Part shown: in pieces, positions 60,496-64,000 of the stretch
Position numbering within the stretch: the stretch's first letter is position 1
Layout: every line of letters starts with the position of its first letter
NCBI GenBank assembly: GCA_965222895.1
Contig: CBDCVB010000002.1
Span: 1,860,001-1,924,000, forward strand
Origin: Bin87 sp965222895
GTDB lineage: Bacteria; Chloroflexota; Dehalococcoidia; Lucifugimonadales; UBA3495
Length of the DNA stretch: 64,000 nucleotides
Direction: 5' to 3'
Made by a program: the position numbers and the translations under genes
Notes under the pieces: generated by a model
What the model was told of the DNA's origin: nothing
Seen by the model: only the letters and a program-made list of their open reading frames with translations
Databases searched by the model: none

Positions 60496-62190
60496 CTAGT
60501 GGGCCGTGTGCGTGGTGCGTGGGTCCTCCAGGGTGTCGCCGAGTGACCCTCCGGGGGGCACCATCGGATACACGTTGGTTTCGCGCTCCACCACGAACTC
60601 GATGAGGAATGGGCCGTCGTAGGCTTTGGCCTCCTGCAACGCGTTGGCCACGTCCTCCTGATGTTCAACCCGCAGCGCCGGGATTCCATAGGCGTTGGCC
60701 AGTTTGACGTAATCGGGCCCTGGCATCGGAACGTCCTTGATGTGGCCATCAAAGAACATTTCCTGCCACTGGCGAACCATGCCCAGATAGCCATTGTTGA
60801 ACAGGGCGAATTTGACGGGGAGTTTTTCCTCCACGGCGGTGATCAGTTCCTGCAATGTCATCTGGAACCCACCGTCGCCGGCCACCGACCACACGGTAGC
60901 GCCCGGCCGCCCCAATTGCGCTCCCAACGCAGCCGGCACCTCGAATCCCATGACGCCCAACCCGCCGGACGTTACAAAGGAGTTGGGCTGATTCAGGAAC
61001 AGGTACTGCGCCGCCCACATCTGATGCTGACCCACGCCGGTGACTACCACTGCGTTTTCGTCGGCCTGGATCACCTCGTTCATCTGGGTCAGGACTTGCT
61101 GGGGCATCAGCGCGTCGCTGGCGGGAATGGCCAGGGAAGGGTGATCCTCGCGGAGGCGGTTCACTGTGGCAGCCCACTCCGGGCGGTCGACCCAATACAC
61201 CAACGGCAGCAACGCCTGCAGCACGGGTTTGGCATCGCCGACCAATGGCACTTCCGCGGGAATTGTCCTGCCAATCTGGGATGCCTCAATATCAAGATGG
61301 ATGATGCGGGCGTGAGGAGCAAACCCGGACACCCGCCCGGTAACGCGATCGTCAAATCGCATACCGAGTCCGATGATGACATCGGCCTGATCCACAACCA
61401 TGTTGCACCAGTACATGCCGTGCATCCCCAGCATACCGAGGCTTTGAGGATGGTTGCGCGGGAAGCCACTCAATCCCAAAAGCGTATTGATGACCGGCAC
61501 GCCGGTGCGTTCGGCAAGGGCCTGCAGCTCTTCGAAGGCCCTTGACTGCACGATGCCGTGGCCAGCGATGATTACCGGCCGTTCGGCTTCGTTGATAATG
61601 TCGGCAGCCTTGTGGATATTGGTCAACGTGTCGTCAGGCAGCGCCGGGTTCTGGGGCGCGACCCATGGCATGTACTCGAATTCGGCTTCTTCCAGTTGCA
61701 CGTCCCGTGGCACGTCAATCAGAACCGGGCCGGGCCGGCCCTCCTGCGCCACGCGGAAGGCATCGCTGATGGTGCGGGCCAGGTCGGCAGCGGAGAGCAC
61801 CAGGTAGGTGCGCTTGGTGCACACCGCGGCGATGCTACAGATGTCGCACTCCTGGAATGCTTCCGTGCCCATCGCGGCGCGGGCAACCTGACCGGTGATG
61901 GCCACCAACGGCACGCTGTCTCCCTTGGCGCTCATGATGCCAGTAATGAGGTTGGTAGCGCCCGGCCCGGATGTGGCAACGCACACCCCCGGCTTGCCAG
62001 ACATCCGGGCATAGCCGTCGGCAGCGTGGGCCGCCGACTGCTCGTGTCTAACCAGCACGTGGCGCAACTGCGGGTATGACCAGAGGGCGTCGTAAAAGGG
62101 CAAAATTGCTCCGCCGGGGTGGCCAAAAAGCACCTCAACGCCTTCGCGCAAAAGGCTCTCACAGATGATTTCCGATCCTTTCAGCTTCAC
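60496..62190 (-). CDS. ilvB: Acetolactate synthase large subunit IlvB
   Basis: A 564-residue ThDP enzyme making acetolactate or acetohydroxybutyrate for branched-chain amino acids. The catalytic Glu is in VRHEQSAAHAADGYAR (about residue 50), the ThDP motif is GDGGFQMTLQELITAVEE to FALFNN, and VKLKGSEIICESLLREG is the N-terminus. GTG 62190 with GGAG upstream is chosen; a longer reading frame to 62322 crosses the terminator of the leader. No ilvN follows; the next gene is an HTH protein. Controlled by the T-box upstream. Confidence 0.95.
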   Translation of the reverse strand: MKLKGSEIICESLLREGVEVLFGHPGGAILPFYDALWSYPQLRHVLVRHEQSAAHAADGYARMSGKPGVCVATSGPGATNLITGIMSAKGDSVPLVAITGQVARAAMGTEAFQECDICSIAAVCTKRTYLVLSAADLARTISDAFRVAQEGRPGPVLIDVPRDVQLEEAEFEYMPWVAPQNPALPDDTLTNIHKAADIINEAERPVIIAGHGIVQSRAFEELQALAERTGVPVINTLLGLSGFPRNHPQSLGMLGMHGMYWCNMVVDQADVIIGLGMRFDDRVTGRVSGFAPHARIIHLDIEASQIGRTIPAEVPLVGDAKPVLQALLPLVYWVDRPEWAATVNRLREDHPSLAIPASDALMPQQVLTQMNEVIQADENAVVVTGVGQHQMWAAQYLFLNQPNSFVTSGGLGVMGFEVPAALGAQLGRPGATVWSVAGDGGFQMTLQELITAVEEKLPVKFALFNNGYLGMVRQWQEMFFDGHIKDVPMPGPDYVKLANAYGIPALRVEHQEDVANALQEAKAYDGPFLIEFVVERETNVYPMVPPGGSLGDTLEDPRTTHTAH

Positions 62191-62261
62191 GGTGTATCTC
62201 CATACAGTTTCGTTCTGCCTGCCAGACCGTAACATCAGGTGGCCGATTCCCGAGCCGGGCA

Positions 62262-62560
62262 TAAAAAAAGCCCGCCCCCATAGGGACGGACGAAAAATCC
62301 GCGGTACCACCCTATTTGCCAACTGGCCGTTTTGGTATAACGACCGTTAACCTCTCCAGCAGGACACCATCATGTCCCGTCGCTGCTAACGGGCGACGAA
62401 CCCGGCCTGAGCTTATTCACCGTTAGTATCCGATAACGGCTTTCTGCCGGCAGCTCCAGAGTGATTTTCAGCGGGGTAAGTGCGCCTGCTCTCACCGAAC
62501 CAGACTCGCTACTGCACTTGCAGCCTGCCTACTCGTCTCCATCACAGCTTTTCGCATAGA
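62262..62560 (-). promoter_or_regulatory. T-box leader of ilvB, apparent Ile specifier
   Basis: On the minus strand the T-box signature GGGTGGTACCGCGG (plus 62299-62312) is followed by an intrinsic terminator of GTCCGTCCC / GGGGGCGGGC type with seven Ts (62262-62296). Upstream, a stem I of about 150 nt carries GACGAGTAGG at its base and the segment TGAAAATCACTCTGGAG, in which AUC (complement 62463-62465) is placed where the specifier codon belongs. Uncharged tRNA-Ile would then allow read-through into ilvB. Confidence 0.92.
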
Positions 62561-62652
62561 ATGTATCACGCTGCCAACTGGAACGTCAATTGAAGTGTGT
62601 TAGCATTTGTTCCGACCAGATTTCACGGCGCCCAAAACGGCCACCCATTCCC

Positions 62653-63267
62653 ATGACCACGTCATACCTCTCACGCATTCGCGGCGTCCCGTTGTTGACC
62701 GGAGAAACGGTCAGCGCCATGTTGGATGCCGGTGTCGGATTGGTCGCCGAACCGACCGCCAGTGGACATATTCTCGTCGCAACCAATCGGCGGCTCATCA
62801 GCGCTACCACCGGGCCACGAGCCAGCGCAACCGAAATGTACGCCAGCAACTCCATCAGTGGGCTGACGATTCGGGATGAATCGAGGCGCGGGCTGTCCTG
62901 GCGGCAACGCGTCATGCTCGTGGCGGGCGGGGCGCTGATTTACCTGGCGCTGGCGTACTGGTTGGTGGACAAACTGCCCGGCCCAGTTATTCCAGTAATC
63001 AACATACACGCGGTTGCGCTGGCGCTGTTGGCGCTGACTGTGATTATCGGAGGGTTAGTCTGGCGGGGAGCGACTTACTCCGGCGGGCGGCAGCTGCGAA
63101 TAACCGGCGTTGGCTGGGTTATCGAATTGGCCTCCACGGCGCCATCGACCGACCTGATTGCATTCGCTACCGTCCTGATTGAATCGCAAGCTGGCGGGCA
63201 GCGGTTCGACCACCGAGACCGGCCCCCGCTGAGCGTATCGTTATCGGTGGGGGATAACACGCCGTAG
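62653..63267 (+). CDS. Two-helix membrane protein with PH-like ends, unknown function
   Basis: A 204-residue protein with two adjacent membrane helices at about residues 89-108 and 119-138. Both soluble sides look like beta strands (LLTGETVSAMLDAGVG, HILVATNRRLISATTG; GRQLRITGVGWVIELAST), similar to membrane-associated PH-like domain proteins. Start 62653 (MTTSYLSRIRG) is preferred to 62590. No function can be given. It is transcribed away from the T-box leader. Confidence 0.68.
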   Translation: MTTSYLSRIRGVPLLTGETVSAMLDAGVGLVAEPTASGHILVATNRRLISATTGPRASATEMYASNSISGLTIRDESRRGLSWRQRVMLVAGGALIYLALAYWLVDKLPGPVIPVINIHAVALALLALTVIIGGLVWRGATYSGGRQLRITGVGWVIELASTAPSTDLIAFATVLIESQAGGQRFDHRDRPPLSVSLSVGDNTP

Positions 63268-63334
63268 CGTCGGGGACCAACCGCGAAAACAACCGGTTGG
63301 CGCACCGGCCGGGCGCCGGCAGCAGGGCTGGCAG

Positions 63335-64000
63335 TTAGTGTTCCTGCACGTGCCCGAAAGGCAACGACGGGTCGATGTCTAAAGCCAGGTCGGAAACCTC
63401 ACCACGGCGGTACTGGTAGAAAGCGCTGGCGGCGATCATGGCGCCATTGTCGGTACACAGCACCGGGGGCGGGATGACCACGGGCCGGGGCGAATCGGCG
63501 AGCACGCGCTGCCGCAGCCGGGCGTTGGCAGTTACACCCCCGCCGAGTATCAGACCGCGCGCGCCGTAGCGTTCGGCCATGTCCAGCAGCTTGGCCGTTA
63601 GCACATCCACCAGCGACTCTTGAAATTCGGCGGCGAGCACGGCGACCAGCCGGCTGGTTTCCACCTCCACGCTGTCCGCCACGCTGTCCGATGGAGGGTA
63701 CAAGCCGACGCGCTGGGCACGATGCAACAACGCCGTTTTTACACCGCTGAAGCTGAAATCCAGGGTGCCACGCATCCAGGCTCGGGGGAGCGGCGCTGTC
63801 GCCAGATCCAGTGTTTCGTCGAGGCCCGGTTGATGCTCCATATCCTCCAGGCTGGCCGCCGCTCTTTGAATCTCGGGACCGCCGGGGAAGCCGAGCCCTA
63901 GCACTCGAGCCGCCTTGTCGAACGCCTCACCGGCCGCGTCGTCCCGGGTGCGCCCTACCAGGCGGTAATCACCGTGGCCCTCCATGAGGATGAGGTCGGT
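63335..64000 (-). CDS. tsaD: tRNA N6-adenosine threonylcarbamoyltransferase TsaD (5' end beyond window)
   Basis: The last 222 codons of TsaD, which transfers the threonylcarbamoyl group to A37 of ANN-reading tRNAs. Visible are LILMEGHGDYRLVGRTRDDA, GEAFDKAARVLGLGFPGGPE, DFSFSGVKTALLHR, LILGGGVTANARLRQRV and LCTDNGAMIAASAFYQYRRG, all diagnostic, including the C-terminal Asp and Asn of the nucleotide site. The frame is open through the right edge. C-terminus SLPFGHVQEH is short, as usual. Confidence 0.96.
   Translation of the reverse strand, partial: TDLILMEGHGDYRLVGRTRDDAAGEAFDKAARVLGLGFPGGPEIQRAAASLEDMEHQPGLDETLDLATAPLPRAWMRGTLDFSFSGVKTALLHRAQRVGLYPPSDSVADSVEVETSRLVAVLAAEFQESLVDVLTAKLLDMAERYGARGLILGGGVTANARLRQRVLADSPRPVVIPPPVLCTDNGAMIAASAFYQYRRGEVSDLALDIDPSLPFGHVQEH

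Noticed and set aside
1..64000. CRISPR arrays or prophage genes
   Set aside because: No regularly spaced direct repeats and no phage structural, integrase or Cas genes were seen.

Overview
The window is GC-rich, densely coded bacterial chromosome. Gene content fits an uncultured Chloroflexota of the marine or sponge-associated SAR202/Dehalococcoidia type: family III CoA-transferases, acyl-CoA dehydrogenases, a GMC oxidoreductase, an SMP-30 lactonase, an N-acyl-D-amino-acid deacylase, ABC transporters with paralogous binding proteins, and Gram-positive-style RNA regulation (T-box, TPP riboswitch). This assignment is inference from content; no rRNA or tRNA gene is in the window. Both ends cut through genes: dprA at the left, tsaD at the right.

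Layout. 1-9.9 kb: dprA, GMC oxidoreductase, SMP-30 lactonase, GH15 glucanase/trehalase, DM13 protein, SirB1-like protein, zinc-ribbon protein, SDR, then a CopD-like membrane protein with a molybdopterin oxidoreductase. 9.9-14.6 kb: a two-component system with direct repeats before the kinase, then fmdB-groES-groEL. 14.7-19.5 kb: MFS transporter, RidA, and a thiG-thiE-thiS-orf90 operon read leftwards from a TPP riboswitch with its own terminator, plus a retropepsin-like protein. 19.6-27.3 kb: an unusual three-gene CoA-transferase cluster, two enoyl-CoA hydratase-family proteins, a PHP protein, an acyl-CoA synthetase and PanE.

27.4-35.3 kb: three tandem paralogous family-5 solute-binding lipoproteins, each with a near-identical sigma70-type promoter, followed by two DppB/DppC-type permeases without ATPases. 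35.3-42.1 kb: DUF4286-like protein, TPR protein, ThDP enzyme, an intact IS5-family element with a frameshifted transposase, and two tandem CaiB/BaiF CoA-transferases. 42.1-44.7 kb: leuC and leuD separated by an inserted DUF4258/YgiT toxin-antitoxin-like pair. 44.9-54.4 kb: M1 aminopeptidase, a pair of small unknown proteins, a methionine synthase split into a core gene and a separate reactivation-domain gene, and two acyl-CoA dehydrogenases. 54.7-57.2 kb: a ribbon-helix-helix protein with a palindrome over its own -10 box, and a D-aminoacylase.

57.5-59.95 kb holds what I consider the most interesting unit: a promoter, a 56-codon ORF with a strong ribosome-binding site, a structured leader, panD (aspartate decarboxylase, makes beta-alanine), a methyltransferase resembling sarcosine/dimethylglycine N-methyltransferases whose start overlaps panD, a second methyltransferase and a terminator. 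I propose a route from aspartate to N-methylated beta-alanine (up to beta-alanine betaine), a possible compatible solute. 60-64 kb: an HTH protein and ilvB under a T-box leader with an apparent AUC (Ile) specifier, a small membrane protein, and the end of tsaD.
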